This document shows, in pieces, positions 47,146 through 58,640 of a stretch of 64,000 bases of DNA. The stretch is from positions 62,001 through 126,000 of the forward strand of contig NZ_FOGD01000003.1 in assembly GCF_900111115.1 (NCBI RefSeq), in the 5' to 3' direction. The notes beneath the pieces are model-generated. The model worked only from the letters and a program-made list of their open reading frames with translations. It made no database searches and was not told the DNA's origin. Within the stretch, counting starts at the first letter, position 1. The number at the start of each line of letters is the position of its first letter. The translations under genes were made by a program, and so were the position numbers. This DNA comes from Giesbergeria anulus (GTDB lineage Bacteria > Pseudomonadota > Gammaproteobacteria > Burkholderiales > Burkholderiaceae_C).

Positions 47146-47874
47146 ATGATCCAGATTTCTAATGTTGGCAAGCACTATGGTGCTTTCCAGGTACTGAAAA
47201 ATTGCACCACCACGATCAACAAGGGTGAGGTGGTGGTGGTGTGCGGCCCCTCCGGTTCGGGCAAATCAACGCTTATCAAGTGCGTGAATGGGCTGGAGCC
47301 GTTCCAGTCGGGCGATATCGTGGTCAACGGCACCTCGGTGGGGGCGGCGGGCACCAATTTGTCTAAGCTGCGGGCGCATGTGGGAATGGTGTTTCAGCAT
47401 TTCGAGCTGTTTCCCCACATGAGCATCACCGACAACCTGAGCTTGGCCCAAGTCAAGGTGTTGGGTCGCTCCGAAGACGAAGCGCGTGACAAGGGCCTCA
47501 AATTGCTCGAACGCGTGGGGCTCAAAGCCCATGCCCACAAGTTTCCGGGCCAGCTTTCGGGCGGTCAGCAGCAGCGCGTCGCCATTGCACGGGCGCTGGC
47601 GATGGACCCGATTTGTATGTTGTTTGATGAGCCCACCTCGGCACTCGACCCCGAAATGGTCAACGAGGTGCTGGACGTAATGACCGAATTGGCCCAAGAG
47701 GGCATGACCATGATGTGTGTGACCCACGAAATGGGCTTTGCCAAGCGGGTGGCAAACCGGGTGATCTTCATGGATCAGGGCAGCATTATTGAAGACGACC
47801 AGAAAGAAGCCTTCTTCAGCAATCCGCAGTCGGAGCGGGCGCGCCAGTTCCTTGCAAAAATCTTGCAACACTGA
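47146..47874 (+). CDS. gltL: amino acid ABC transporter ATP-binding protein GltL
   Basis: A 242-residue ABC ATPase. Walker [15 protein letters not shown] (about 33-46), Q-loop [13 protein letters not shown], signature [15 protein letters not shown] (about 139-153), Walker [15 protein letters not shown] and H-loop CVTHEMGFA. It energises GltJK uptake. Operon continues to the glutamate dehydrogenase 37 bases later. Confidence 0.94.
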   Translation: MIQISNVGKHYGAFQVLKNCTTTINKGEVVVVCGPSGSGKSTLIKCVNGLEPFQSGDIVVNGTSVGAAGTNLSKLRAHVGMVFQHFELFPHMSITDNLSLAQVKVLGRSEDEARDKGLKLLERVGLKAHAHKFPGQLSGGQQQRVAIARALAMDPICMLFDEPTSALDPEMVNEVLDVMTELAQEGMTMMCVTHEMGFAKRVANRVIFMDQGSIIEDDQKEAFFSNPQSERARQFLAKILQH

Positions 47875-47911
47875 GCCGCAAGACGACAAAAAGTAACTAT
47901 AGGAGACAAAA

Positions 47912-49213
47912 ATGAACCAGACCACCACCAACCACCAAGCCAAGGACAGTCTGTCCTTTCTCAACCCTGCTGCACCGGAGCCGTGGGCCAGCTTTATCGA
48001 GCAAATTGACCGCGTAGCTCCACACCTAGGCCCACTGGCCAAGTGGATCGACACCCTCAAGCACCCCAAGCGCATTTTGATTGTGGATGTGCCTATCGTG
48101 CGTGACGATGGCACGGTGGCCCATTACGAAGGCTACCGCGTGCAACACAATATGTCGCGTGGGCCGGGCAAAGGTGGGGTGCGCTACCACCCAGCGGTCA
48201 CGCTCAATGAGGTCATGGCTCTGTCGGGTTGGATGACGGTGAAGAACGCGGCCCTCAACCTGCCCTATGGCGGTGCCAAGGGCGGTATCCGGCTTGATCC
48301 GCGTGCCCATTCGCGCGACGAGTTGCAGCGCATTACCCGCCGCTACACCTCCGAAATTGGCGTCATCATCGGGCCAGAAAAAGATATTCCGGCCCCCGAT
48401 GTCGGCACCAATGACCAAACCATGGCGTGGATGATGGATACCTACTCCATGAACGTCGGTTGCACGGCCACCGGCGTGGTCACAGGCAAGCCGGTGTCAC
48501 TGGGCGGCTCCTTAGGCCGCCACGAGGCTACTGGGCGCGGCGTTTTTATCGCCGCGCGTGAGGCGGGCCAGCGTATGGGCGTTGCTATTGCTGGTGCGCG
48601 GGTGGTGGTGCAGGGCTTTGGCAATGTGGGCGGTATTGCGGCACGCATGTTCCATGAGGCGGGCGCGAAAGTAGTGGCCTTGCAAGACCACTCGGCTACG
48701 CTAGCCAACGAGGCGGGCATTGATGTGCCTGCTGCGTTGGCCTATGTCCAAGCCCACGGCGGGTTGGCAGGCTTTGGTGGTGCAGCCCCGATCTCTTCGG
48801 ACGATTTTTGGCTGTTGCCCAGTGATTTTTTGGTACCAGCAGCCTTAGAAGGCCAAATTGTGCCAGAGCGCGCCCAGCAGTTGCGCACCAAAATCATTGT
48901 GGAAGGTGCTAATGGCCCCACTACCCCAGCCGCCGACGACATCTTGCGCGAGCGTGGCATTTTGGTGGTGCCCGATGTCTTGGCTAATGCCGGGGGCGTC
49001 ACGGTGTCTTATTTTGAGTGGGTGCAAGACTTCTCTAGCTTCTTCTGGAGCGAAGAAGAAATCAACAGCCGCTTGGAACGCATCATGGTCGGGGCTTTTG
49101 ATGGCATCTGGAAGATGGCTACGGAACGCGGGGTCTCGCTGCGCACCGCCACCTTCATCATCGCTTGCCACCGCGTGCTGGCAGCCCGTGAGCAACGTGG
49201 CCTCTACCCCTGA
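47912..49213 (+). CDS. gdhA: Glu/Leu/Phe/Val family dehydrogenase (glutamate dehydrogenase)
   Basis: A 433-residue NAD(P)-dependent dehydrogenase that interconverts glutamate and 2-oxoglutarate plus ammonium. Motifs: [34 protein letters not shown] with the substrate and catalytic lysines, [37 protein letters not shown] (GxGNVG nucleotide loop), and [15 protein letters not shown]. Its place after gltIJKL under the same sigma-54 promoter suggests a catabolic role: imported glutamate is deaminated. AGGAGA precedes the ATG. Confidence 0.9.
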   Translation: MNQTTTNHQAKDSLSFLNPAAPEPWASFIEQIDRVAPHLGPLAKWIDTLKHPKRILIVDVPIVRDDGTVAHYEGYRVQHNMSRGPGKGGVRYHPAVTLNEVMALSGWMTVKNAALNLPYGGAKGGIRLDPRAHSRDELQRITRRYTSEIGVIIGPEKDIPAPDVGTNDQTMAWMMDTYSMNVGCTATGVVTGKPVSLGGSLGRHEATGRGVFIAAREAGQRMGVAIAGARVVVQGFGNVGGIAARMFHEAGAKVVALQDHSATLANEAGIDVPAALAYVQAHGGLAGFGGAAPISSDDFWLLPSDFLVPAALEGQIVPERAQQLRTKIIVEGANGPTTPAADDILRERGILVVPDVLANAGGVTVSYFEWVQDFSSFFWSEEEINSRLERIMVGAFDGIWKMATERGVSLRTATFIIACHRVLAAREQRGLYP

Positions 49214-49261
49214 CAAGCTGCACGGCTGGATGCGCTCACGCCCTAAGATGCCGCTGTAGCC

Positions 49262-51181
49262 ATGCCAGACCCCCACCACGCCCACCCGTCTTCTTTGCCA
49301 CCGGGGCGACGGCGTGCGGCGTGGCTGTTGTTGGCTACGGTGCTGATTGTGGTGGTGGCGGGGCTTGTTTTTCGGTACTCCGAGCGCTTAGAGGTGGAGC
49401 GTATGCGGGGAGTAGCCAGCCACGAACTGAATGTCCGTGCCGCTGCCATTGATGGGGTTGTGACCCGCCATGCGGCCATTCCGGCAGCCATCCAGCTCCA
49501 CCACGGCGTGCTCGATCTGCTGCGCGCTCCGGCATCGCAGCAGACGGTGTTGGTGCAGGAGGTGAACCTCTTTTTGCAGCAACTAAACGACCATTTAGGT
49601 GGGCCAGCCATCTTTGTGCTGGATGCTCAGGGCCGGGTGGTGGCCTCTAGCGACTGGATTTTCTCGGACAACCTGTTGGGTACCGACCTGTCTTACATGC
49701 CATTTTTTCGCAGTGCCATCAGCGGGATGCCTGCGCGCCACTATGGCATTGACCCTGTTCGGCCAGAACCGGGCTACTATTTTGCCCAGCCGATTCGCGA
49801 TGAAAAACACGGCTGGCGCGTGATGGGGGTGGCGGTGGTCAAGTCCAGCATCCGCGAGTTGGAGCGGCGCTGGCTGCAACAGGATGCCCCAGCAGTGATT
49901 GTGGACAACAATGGCATTGTGCTACTGTCGTCCCCACCCGAATGGCGCTATGCCAGTTTGCAGCCGTTGTCCGGTGAGGCTTTTGCCGATATTGACCCGC
50001 GCCACTTTTCGGGGCAAGAGGTGGGGCAGCATAGCCTGAACATCTCGATTGATGGCTCGGACGAGGGCGTGGTGGTGCGCTTGCCCAAGGATTTGCGCGA
50101 CGATGTGCGCCAGTTCTCTGGCATTGGCCCCTATTTGGCGTTGTCGCGCAACCTGCCTGAAACTGCGTGGAAAATCGTCGTTTTTGCCGATTTACGGCCT
50201 GTGGCCCTGCTGGCTGCCACCCATGCCGCGCTGGCGGTGGCAGCATTGGGTTGCATGTTGCTGGGGGCCTTGTATTGGAGCCAGCGCCGCCGCTTGGCCT
50301 TGAGCCGCGAGCAGGCCCGTGTGCTGATGGAGCGCTCACACCAGCAATTGGAGCGCATGGTGCAAGAGCGTACCGCAGACCTCAGCCATGCCATTACCTC
50401 GTTGCAGCACGAAGTGCTGGAGCGCCAGCGCGCCGAGCGCACCTTGCGCGCTGCCCAAGATGAATTGGTGCAGGCGGCCAAATTGGCGGTATTGGGGCAA
50501 ATGGCGGCAGGCATTACGCACGAGCTGTCGCAGCCGCTGGGGGCCATCCGCATCTTGTCGGAAAACGCGGCAGAGTTTATGCGCCGGGGCGATCAGGCCA
50601 CCGCTGAGCGCAATCTTGCCACAGTAGGGCAGTTGGCGGGCCAGATGGGCAATATCATCAATCCGCTCAAAACCTTTGCCCGCAAATCGTCTGCGGTGTC
50701 TTCTGCCGTGGATTTGGCCCATGCCACAGATGCAGCGCTGTTCTTGTTTGAGCAACGCTTGCAAAAATTGCAGGTGAAAGTGCAACGCAATCTGGAGCCG
50801 GGTGTCTGGCTGGCCTATTGCGACCCCAACCGCTTGCAACAGGTGCTGGTCAATTTGATTGGCAATGCGCTGGACGCGATGGCCCAAGCGCCACAGCGGC
50901 AATTGGGTTTGCAGGCCGAACGCCAAGCGCAACAGATTATCTTGCGGGTGTCCGATACCGGCTGTGGGCTAAGTGAACAGGCCCGCCAGCATTTGTTCGA
51001 GCCGTTTTTTACCACCAAGCAACCCGGCGAGGGGCTGGGCTTGGGCCTGACGATTTCGCGTGACATCCTGCGTGATTTTGGCGGCGACCTGCAAGCCGAA
51101 GCCTCCCCCAACGGCGGCGTATGCTTCGTTATTAGCCTGCCCAGTATTCCTTCTGAACAAGACGATCCCACCCATGCTTAA
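49262..51181 (+). CDS. sensor histidine kinase, DctB/AauS type
   Basis: A 639-residue membrane kinase. TM1 about 20-37; periplasmic double-Cache-like sensor about 40-305 (IFVLDAQGRVVASSDW, DLSYMPFFRSA, YYFAQPIRDE); TM2 about 315-338; coiled coil 345-405; HisKA with phospho-acceptor His420 in GITHELSQPLGAIR; HATPase with N-box NLIGNALDA (531-539), DTGCG (565-569) and GEGLGLGL (589-596). Family members sense C4-dicarboxylates or acidic amino acids; the context points to glutamate/aspartate. It overlaps the response regulator by eight bases. Confidence 0.9.
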   Translation: MPDPHHAHPSSLPPGRRRAAWLLLATVLIVVVAGLVFRYSERLEVERMRGVASHELNVRAAAIDGVVTRHAAIPAAIQLHHGVLDLLRAPASQQTVLVQEVNLFLQQLNDHLGGPAIFVLDAQGRVVASSDWIFSDNLLGTDLSYMPFFRSAISGMPARHYGIDPVRPEPGYYFAQPIRDEKHGWRVMGVAVVKSSIRELERRWLQQDAPAVIVDNNGIVLLSSPPEWRYASLQPLSGEAFADIDPRHFSGQEVGQHSLNISIDGSDEGVVVRLPKDLRDDVRQFSGIGPYLALSRNLPETAWKIVVFADLRPVALLAATHAALAVAALGCMLLGALYWSQRRRLALSREQARVLMERSHQQLERMVQERTADLSHAITSLQHEVLERQRAERTLRAAQDELVQAAKLAVLGQMAAGITHELSQPLGAIRILSENAAEFMRRGDQATAERNLATVGQLAGQMGNIINPLKTFARKSSAVSSAVDLAHATDAALFLFEQRLQKLQVKVQRNLEPGVWLAYCDPNRLQQVLVNLIGNALDAMAQAPQRQLGLQAERQAQQIILRVSDTGCGLSEQARQHLFEPFFTTKQPGEGLGLGLTISRDILRDFGGDLQAEASPNGGVCFVISLPSIPSEQDDPTHA

Positions 51182-52484
51182 AGTCCTGCTGGTCGAAGAC
51201 GATCCCCATGTGCGGCTGGGCTGCGAACAAGCCCTGCAACTCGATGGCATTCCTGTCTTGGCCGTGGGTTCGGTAGAGGAGGCCGAGCGGGCGCTGCTGG
51301 CAGAAGATTTTGGCACCGTGGTCACGGATATGCGCCTGCCCGGTGCCAGTGGCATGGAGTTGCTGCGCCGCGTGGTCGAGCGCGACCCCGGCCTGCCCGT
51401 CATCATCATTACCGGCCACGGCGATGTGACGCTGGCGGTGGAGGCCATGCGCAATGGGGCGTACGACTTCATGCAAAAGCCCTTTTCTACCGCCGATTTG
51501 GTTGATGTGGTGCGCCGGGGATTGGAAAAGCGCGGGCTGGTGCTGGAAGTGGAAACCCTGCGCCGCCGCCTAGACCACCGCGATGTATTAGAGACCCGAC
51601 TGATTGGCCGCTCTCCCCAGATGAGCCGGGTGCGCCAGCGCATTTTGGACGTGGCCGAGGCCGCCGTGGACATCCTCATCATTGGGGAGACTGGCACCGG
51701 CAAAGAAATGGTGGCTCGCTGCCTGCACGACCTCTCCCACGGTAGCCAAGAAAATTATGTCGCTCTCAACTGCGGCGGCATGACCGACACCTTGCTCGAC
51801 AGTGAACTGTTTGGCCACGAACCCGGTGCCTTTACCGGCGCACAAAAGCGTCGCATTGGCAAAATCGAATACGCCAGCGGCGGCACATTGTTCTTGGATG
51901 AGGTCGAATCCATGCCCATGGCGATGCAGATCAAGCTGCTACGGGTGCTGCAAGAGCGCGTGATTGAGCGGCTGGGGGCGAATCAGCAAATACCGGTATC
52001 GTGCCGGGTGGTGGCGGCCAGCAAAGCCGACCTCAAGGTGCAGGCCGAGCAGGGCCGCTTTCGCGCCGATTTGTACTATCGGCTCAATGTGGTGCCGATT
52101 GAGTTGCCGTCGCTGCGCGAGCGGCGCGAAGATATCCCTGAGCTGTACAACGAGTTTTTGCTCCAAGCCGCCAAGCGCTACAACCGCCCCCCGCCCACGC
52201 TCACTTCCGAGGCCCTGCGCCGTTTGATGGCACAGGACTGGCCGGGCAATATCCGAGAGTTGCGCAACGTGGCCGATTGTCATGCGCTGGGCATTAACCG
52301 CAGCACAGCCAGTGCCAAAGAGTTGCCCGTGCAGTCCCTGACCGAGGCGGTAGAGAGTTATGAGCGCCTGTTGATTGCAGACGAGTATGGCCGCCAATCG
52401 TGCAACATCACCCGCACCGCAGAGGCCCTGAAAGTGGCCCGCACCACCTTGCACGATAAATTGAAAAAATACGGCCTGCTGTAA
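51174..52484 (+). CDS. sigma-54 dependent response regulator (DctD/AauR type)
   Basis: A 436-residue NtrC-family activator. Receiver domain with acidic pocket E8-D9-D10, phospho-acceptor Asp52 (VVTDMRLPG), T80 and K102; AAA+ domain with Walker A GETGTGKE (171-178), the sigma-54 contact loop GAFTGA (218-223) and Walker B LFLDEVE; C-terminal Fis-type HTH (NITRTAEALKVARTTLHDKL, about 411-430). Predicted to bind the TCGG-N4-CCGA sites before gltI and open the -24/-12 promoter. Start is the ATG inside the kinase end. Confidence 0.92.
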   Translation: MLKVLLVEDDPHVRLGCEQALQLDGIPVLAVGSVEEAERALLAEDFGTVVTDMRLPGASGMELLRRVVERDPGLPVIIITGHGDVTLAVEAMRNGAYDFMQKPFSTADLVDVVRRGLEKRGLVLEVETLRRRLDHRDVLETRLIGRSPQMSRVRQRILDVAEAAVDILIIGETGTGKEMVARCLHDLSHGSQENYVALNCGGMTDTLLDSELFGHEPGAFTGAQKRRIGKIEYASGGTLFLDEVESMPMAMQIKLLRVLQERVIERLGANQQIPVSCRVVAASKADLKVQAEQGRFRADLYYRLNVVPIELPSLRERREDIPELYNEFLLQAAKRYNRPPPTLTSEALRRLMAQDWPGNIRELRNVADCHALGINRSTASAKELPVQSLTEAVESYERLLIADEYGRQSCNITRTAEALKVARTTLHDKLKKYGLL

Positions 52485-52565
52485 CTGCCCGTCTGGCCCG
52501 TTAGGCCGGGTGGTCTTGTGGGCAGGGCTGTGCTTTAACCGGGGCTGCGCCCTATACTTGGGCCT

Positions 52566-52664
52566 GCTCCGGGGTGTGCGTTGCACTGAGATGGGGGTGG
52601 CCAAGCCAATGGCGCATCCGCGAACCCGACGAACTTGATCCGGTTCATGCCGGCGGAAGAAGAG
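52566..52664 (+). promoter_or_regulatory. TPP riboswitch (THI element) upstream of thiC
   Basis: The conserved thi-box bases are present in order: CTGAGA at 52586-52591, ACCCGA at 52624-52629, GAACTTGATC at 52631-52640, and CGGTTCATGCCGGCGG at 52641-52656. This is the pyrimidine- and pyrophosphate-binding pattern of TPP aptamers. It lies about 90 bases before the thiC ATG and should repress thiC when thiamine pyrophosphate is abundant. Confidence 0.93.
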
Positions 52665-52751
52665 CCAATGCCCCCCTGCCCGCCTTGGCGCAAGGGCCAG
52701 GGCAACGATCTACACCGGAGCGCAACCCCCGCCACAGCCTCCGGAGATTGA

Positions 52752-54650
<1,899 letters not shown>

Positions 54651-54668
54651 TCGGCGTTTTCCGCCCGC

Positions 54669-56531
54669 TCAGTCGAAATACTTGACCAGCTGATCTAGCT
54701 CGCGGGCGGTTCGCTCTAGCCGCTGCGAGGCAGCCCAAGCACCTTGGACGTCTTCGCGGTTTTGTACGATCAGCCGCGCCACTTGGTGCAGTTGGCTAGA
54801 CACCTCTTCCACCGCCAGCGCTTGGCTGCGCGCTTCGCTGGCCACGGTTTGCACCTGTGGGCCTAAATCGGTGGGGGCGGGGGTGAATGTAGGCCCTGCG
54901 CTCGGTGCCGGTGCGACGACTGGCTGCGCGGCAGGTTCTGGTGTTGGTGCGGGGGCTGGTGGCGACAGGCTGTCGCCAAACACCGCCATCAGTTCTGCGG
55001 GCATCAACTCAAAAGCGGGCATGGGGGCTTCGGCCTGCACTGGTGCCATCAACGCGGGGTGGCCGTTGTCGTTGTCACCAGCATGAACGGCTTCTAGCAA
55101 GGCGTCCATGTGCTCAGCAATCGCCGTCATGGCGGTGCGTGAGGCTTTGACGGCATCCACGGTTTGGTAGATGCGCTCTTGCTGCTCATCTGAGTGCTCT
55201 GCCAAGTCCATCATCACCCGGTTAAGCTGGTTGCATTGCTGGTGGATGGAGCCAGACGATTGCCGGATTTCGTGCAGCATCACTTTCAGGTGCATTTGTG
55301 TCACCATCACGGCGGTCATCACACGGCCCGGCTCGCCGTAGCCCGAAGGATCGACGTTGTCCGACAGTTTGCCTTCGGCAATGTTTTCTAAGGCCAGTAC
55401 CGCTTTTTCCAGTGGGCGCGCCGTAATGCGGAAGAAGAAGAATCCGGCCACAATCAGCACCAAGCAGCTCAGGGCAATACCTGCCACGGCCATCTTGAAA
55501 ATTAACTCACCGCGCTCGGTGGTGTCTACCAGTTTGTTGTGGGCGCGCTCAGACAGGTAGGTCAATAACGCCGAGGCGTGGGTATTGGCCGTGTCGTACA
55601 GGGGATTGACTTGGTTAAAAAACACCCGCTGCGCTTGTAGGTAGTCTTCCTCCTCCACCGCTTGGCTCCCTTGTGTCAGCCCCTCATTGACATAACGGTT
55701 GCGTGCTTGGATGTAGGCGCTGGCTAGTTGCTGCTCTTTGGCATCGGTGACTTGGCCGATATAACTGGCCCAGAGGCGGTTGATTTCGCTCTTGTTGGCG
55801 GCAATGGCCTGCATGTGGTTATTGCCTGCGCCATTGTTAAGCACCACATCCGAGTGGGCACCAAACTTAAAATTGAGGGCCAGTGCTAGCTGGGTGCGGT
55901 TGTCGGCCATCAAAAAGTTGATGCGCTGGATGGCCTGCACGGGCACCATTTCTTTGTGATAAAGCGCCTGAATATCCGCCTTGGACAAATTGAGGCCAGT
56001 AATGCCCAAAACGCCACCGCCAATCATCAGCAGGGTGACAAATGCAATCCACAGCGGAATCCCATTTTTGATCGATAGGTGTTTTTTCCAGCCCGGCGAC
56101 AAATCTTCTTTCAGGATTTCAGGGCGGCTCTTGGCGCTTTCGTAGGCCGCTTCGGCGGCTGCCACATCTTCGCGCGAGGGGCAGCTACGCACCGACATAT
56201 AGCCAGTGACCTCACCGTTTTTCTTGATGGGCACGATGCGGGCATCGACCCAATAATGGTCGCCGTTCTTGCAGCGGTTCTTGACGATGCCGCGCCACGG
56301 TAGGCCACGTTTTAAGGTTTTCCACATGATCTCAAAGGCCACCGGCGGCATGTCCGGGTGCCGGATCAAATTGTGGTTTTTGCCGACCAGTTCTTTTTCC
56401 GAAAAGCCACTGACCTCGACAAAATCTTGGTTGGCAAAGGTGATGATGCCCTTGGTGTTGGTCTTGGTGACCATGCTCTTGTCGGCAGAGAAGCGTTGTT
56501 CCTGTCCGGTGACCGGTAGATTCATTTTCAT
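54669..56531 (-). CDS. PAS-4HB-HAMP membrane receptor without the MCP signalling tip
   Basis: A 620-residue chemoreceptor-like protein. N-terminal Aer-type PAS (KGIITFANQDFVEVSGFSE, NLIRHPDMPP, PWRGIVKNRCKNGDHYWVDA; about 20-125), TM1 about 152-175, a periplasmic four-helix bundle about 178-338, TM2 about 345-368, HAMP about 365-420, then a helical part (MHLKVMLHEIRQSSGSIHQQ). The highly conserved MCP hairpin tip (E-I-x-x-I-x-x-I-A-x-Q-T-N-x-L-A-L-N-A-A-x-E-A-A) is missing; instead there is a Pro/Ala-rich linker (about 500-560) and a short C-terminal helix. It cannot couple to CheA/CheW in the usual way. The output is unknown. Confidence 0.82.
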   Translation of the reverse strand: MKMNLPVTGQEQRFSADKSMVTKTNTKGIITFANQDFVEVSGFSEKELVGKNHNLIRHPDMPPVAFEIMWKTLKRGLPWRGIVKNRCKNGDHYWVDARIVPIKKNGEVTGYMSVRSCPSREDVAAAEAAYESAKSRPEILKEDLSPGWKKHLSIKNGIPLWIAFVTLLMIGGGVLGITGLNLSKADIQALYHKEMVPVQAIQRINFLMADNRTQLALALNFKFGAHSDVVLNNGAGNNHMQAIAANKSEINRLWASYIGQVTDAKEQQLASAYIQARNRYVNEGLTQGSQAVEEEDYLQAQRVFFNQVNPLYDTANTHASALLTYLSERAHNKLVDTTERGELIFKMAVAGIALSCLVLIVAGFFFFRITARPLEKAVLALENIAEGKLSDNVDPSGYGEPGRVMTAVMVTQMHLKVMLHEIRQSSGSIHQQCNQLNRVMMDLAEHSDEQQERIYQTVDAVKASRTAMTAIAEHMDALLEAVHAGDNDNGHPALMAPVQAEAPMPAFELMPAELMAVFGDSLSPPAPAPTPEPAAQPVVAPAPSAGPTFTPAPTDLGPQVQTVASEARSQALAVEEVSSQLHQVARLIVQNREDVQGAWAASQRLERTARELDQLVKYFD

Positions 56532-56573
56532 GGTGAGTCCCTTCAGGCTTCAATGGCGTAAATGTGGGCGTAT

Positions 56574-57719
56574 TTAACCGGCCCAGACTTGCCGGATGGA
56601 GACGACAGCCGTCTGGCAGTCAGAAAACGGCACCAGACCGACAATTTCGCAGCCAGGCTGCGAGGTGTCACGGCGTGCGGGTGTGGTCAAAATCATGCCA
56701 GTTTTGCCATAAACGCTATAGACAATCGCGGCGTCCGATTTGACGGTGGGGCTTTTGACCACAGCAATCTCACCCGACTTGAGTCTGACCAAGGTTCCGG
56801 GCGAGAGTAGCCCAACCTTAGAGATCAGGATGCGCGCGATTTCTTCATCCACTTCCGTATCCTTTTTCAGATAGATTTCTTTCAGGGCGTTTTGCGGAAA
56901 GTGGGCTTGAGCGCGGTAGGGGCGCATTTTGGTCATGGCGCTGTAGCGATCAGACACAGCCAATATTTTGGCACCTAGGCTGAGTTCTTCGCCGCGCAAA
57001 CCTGCCGGATAGCCCTTGCCGTCTGGGCGTTCGTGGTGGCTACGTACAGTAGCCAGCCAGACTGGATCAGTCACCCCGGCATGTTCTAGCAATTGGGCGC
57101 TACGCTGTGGGTGCTGGCGCATTTGTGTGAGCACATCGTCGGGTAGGTAGCCGGGGTGCTTGTCCAATTCAGGCTGCAACATGATTTGTCCGATGTCGCG
57201 CGTCAGGGCTGCGCACAGCAGTGGCAACCGCTGCGTGGCGTCTAGCCCTTTGCCTTGGGCAATTAGCTCGGTGAGTACAGCACCCATCATTTGGTGCGCT
57301 ACAAGGTAGGGCACATGGGTATCTACCGAAGGGGCAGCCAGAGCGCTGTCCACATCTTTATGGCAAATGGTTTGCACGGCTTGGGCCATTTTGCCGATAC
57401 GTGCGGTCACGTCTATTTGTTCGGGGCTTTTGAGGGTGGTGCCCAGTACGTGCTTGAGGTTGAGCAGCAGCCCGCTGAGGTGATCAAACGGGGGTGGGTC
57501 TTCGTAGACTGGTTCGGGTGGCGGCTCATTGGAGGCGTAGGGGCGTGGGTCGATAGTTTCGGCCTCGTTGTATTGGGCACCACGCACTAGCAAGCGCGAT
57601 ATCTGGTCGGGCATATGGATGACCGATCCCCGGCGAAAAAGCAGGGTGCCGTCCTCGCTGTAGATGGAAAACCCGATGGGTTGGCCAAGAACGATATCGC
57701 TGTGCATTACCTTCTTCAC
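56574..57719 (-). CDS. HD-GYP domain protein with altered HD motif
   Basis: A 381-residue protein. The N-terminal domain (MKKVMHSDIVLGQPIGFSIY...) is followed by an HD-GYP-type domain with HPQRSAQLLEHAG, HHERPDGKGYPAGLRGEEL and KILAVSDRYSAMT. The segment that should read L-x-H-D-I-G-K is LTRDIGQIML, so the metal-binding His is Arg. The GYP motif is intact. Phosphodiesterase activity on c-di-GMP is therefore doubtful; a c-di-GMP-binding or scaffold role is possible. The GTG at 57719 with AAGG seven bases upstream is preferred to ATG at 57707. The receptor gene follows 42 bases downstream on the same strand. Confidence 0.83.
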   Translation of the reverse strand: MKKVMHSDIVLGQPIGFSIYSEDGTLLFRRGSVIHMPDQISRLLVRGAQYNEAETIDPRPYASNEPPPEPVYEDPPPFDHLSGLLLNLKHVLGTTLKSPEQIDVTARIGKMAQAVQTICHKDVDSALAAPSVDTHVPYLVAHQMMGAVLTELIAQGKGLDATQRLPLLCAALTRDIGQIMLQPELDKHPGYLPDDVLTQMRQHPQRSAQLLEHAGVTDPVWLATVRSHHERPDGKGYPAGLRGEELSLGAKILAVSDRYSAMTKMRPYRAQAHFPQNALKEIYLKKDTEVDEEIARILISKVGLLSPGTLVRLKSGEIAVVKSPTVKSDAAIVYSVYGKTGMILTTPARRDTSQPGCEIVGLVPFSDCQTAVVSIRQVWAG

Positions 57720-57929
57720 TGCTGCGCCTTTTCTTGCTCGCCCAAATTTAGCTTTGCTATAACAAAAAAATCGCTGGCGCACAGGGCATCCGCGATCAGT
57801 AGAGGACAGGGTACAGCAAAAAATGGCGGCTTTGGGTTGGTGGTGCTATGCCTTTTTGCTATCGATATTGCAAACAGCGTAGGAAATTTATTACATCGCA
57901 TTGAACAAGAGTGCCCGCCACTTGCATGG

Positions 57930-58640
57930 CTAATGCCTGTAGCCAAAAATGCCGCTGCCTACGCGCACCAAGGTGCTACCGGCCAGAATGGCCGCTTCAA
58001 GGTCGGCGGTCATGCCTAGAGACAGGGTGTCCCATTGTTCTAACCCGGCGCTGGCACTGTTTTTGATCTGCTCAAACAGATTTTTGGCTGCTAAGTGAAC
58101 GGCATACTGTGCGTGAAACTCTGGGGCAGGCTCTGGGATAGCCATCAGGCCACGCAGTTGCAAGCGGGGCAGTGTAGCCACGGCTTGGGCCAGTGCCAAA
58201 GCCTCGTCGGGGGAGACGCCCGATTTGTTCATCCCGCCATCCATATTGACTTGAATACACACTTGCAGCGGTGGCAGGTGCGCTGGCCGCTGCTCGGACA
58301 GGCGTTGTGCAATTTTGAGCCGATCCACCGTGTGCATCCAGTCAAAGTATTCGGCCACCAGCCGCGTTTTGTTGCTTTGCACCGGGCCAATGCAATGCCA
58401 TTGCAGGGGCTGGGCCAGTGTGGCATCGTGGCGCAGCAGCGCGATCTTTTCTACGGCTTCTTGGAGGTAATTCTCGCCAAAAGCACATTGTCCGGCATGG
58501 GCAGCCTCGCGCACGGCGTCGGGGCCAAAGGTTTTGGATACCGCCAGCAGAGTCACACTGTGGCGCTCGCGCCCGGCGGCAATGCAGGCGCGTGCGATGC
58601 GTTCATGCAGCTGTTGGAGGCTGTGGGCAATGGTGCTCAT
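57930..58640 (-). CDS. yggS: YggS family pyridoxal phosphate homeostasis protein
   Basis: A 236-residue alanine-racemase-fold PLP-binding protein. VTLLAVSKTFGPDAVREAA carries the PLP lysine (SK), then CAFGENYLQEAVEKI, WHCIGPVQSNKTRLVAEYFDWMHTVDRLKIA (shown in parts), VNMDGGMNKSGV, LRGLMAIPEP and LSLGMTADLEAAI. It controls PLP and amino acid balance and has no known catalysis. It starts directly after the osmC stop, so the two form an operon. Confidence 0.94.
   Translation of the reverse strand: MSTIAHSLQQLHERIARACIAAGRERHSVTLLAVSKTFGPDAVREAAHAGQCAFGENYLQEAVEKIALLRHDATLAQPLQWHCIGPVQSNKTRLVAEYFDWMHTVDRLKIAQRLSEQRPAHLPPLQVCIQVNMDGGMNKSGVSPDEALALAQAVATLPRLQLRGLMAIPEPAPEFHAQYAVHLAAKNLFEQIKNSASAGLEQWDTLSLGMTADLEAAILAGSTLVRVGSGIFGYRH

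Noticed and set aside
52485-52525. CTGCCC...GGGCAG hairpin after the response regulator as a terminator
   Set aside because: The stem is interrupted and no T-run follows; evidence is too weak to list as a terminator.
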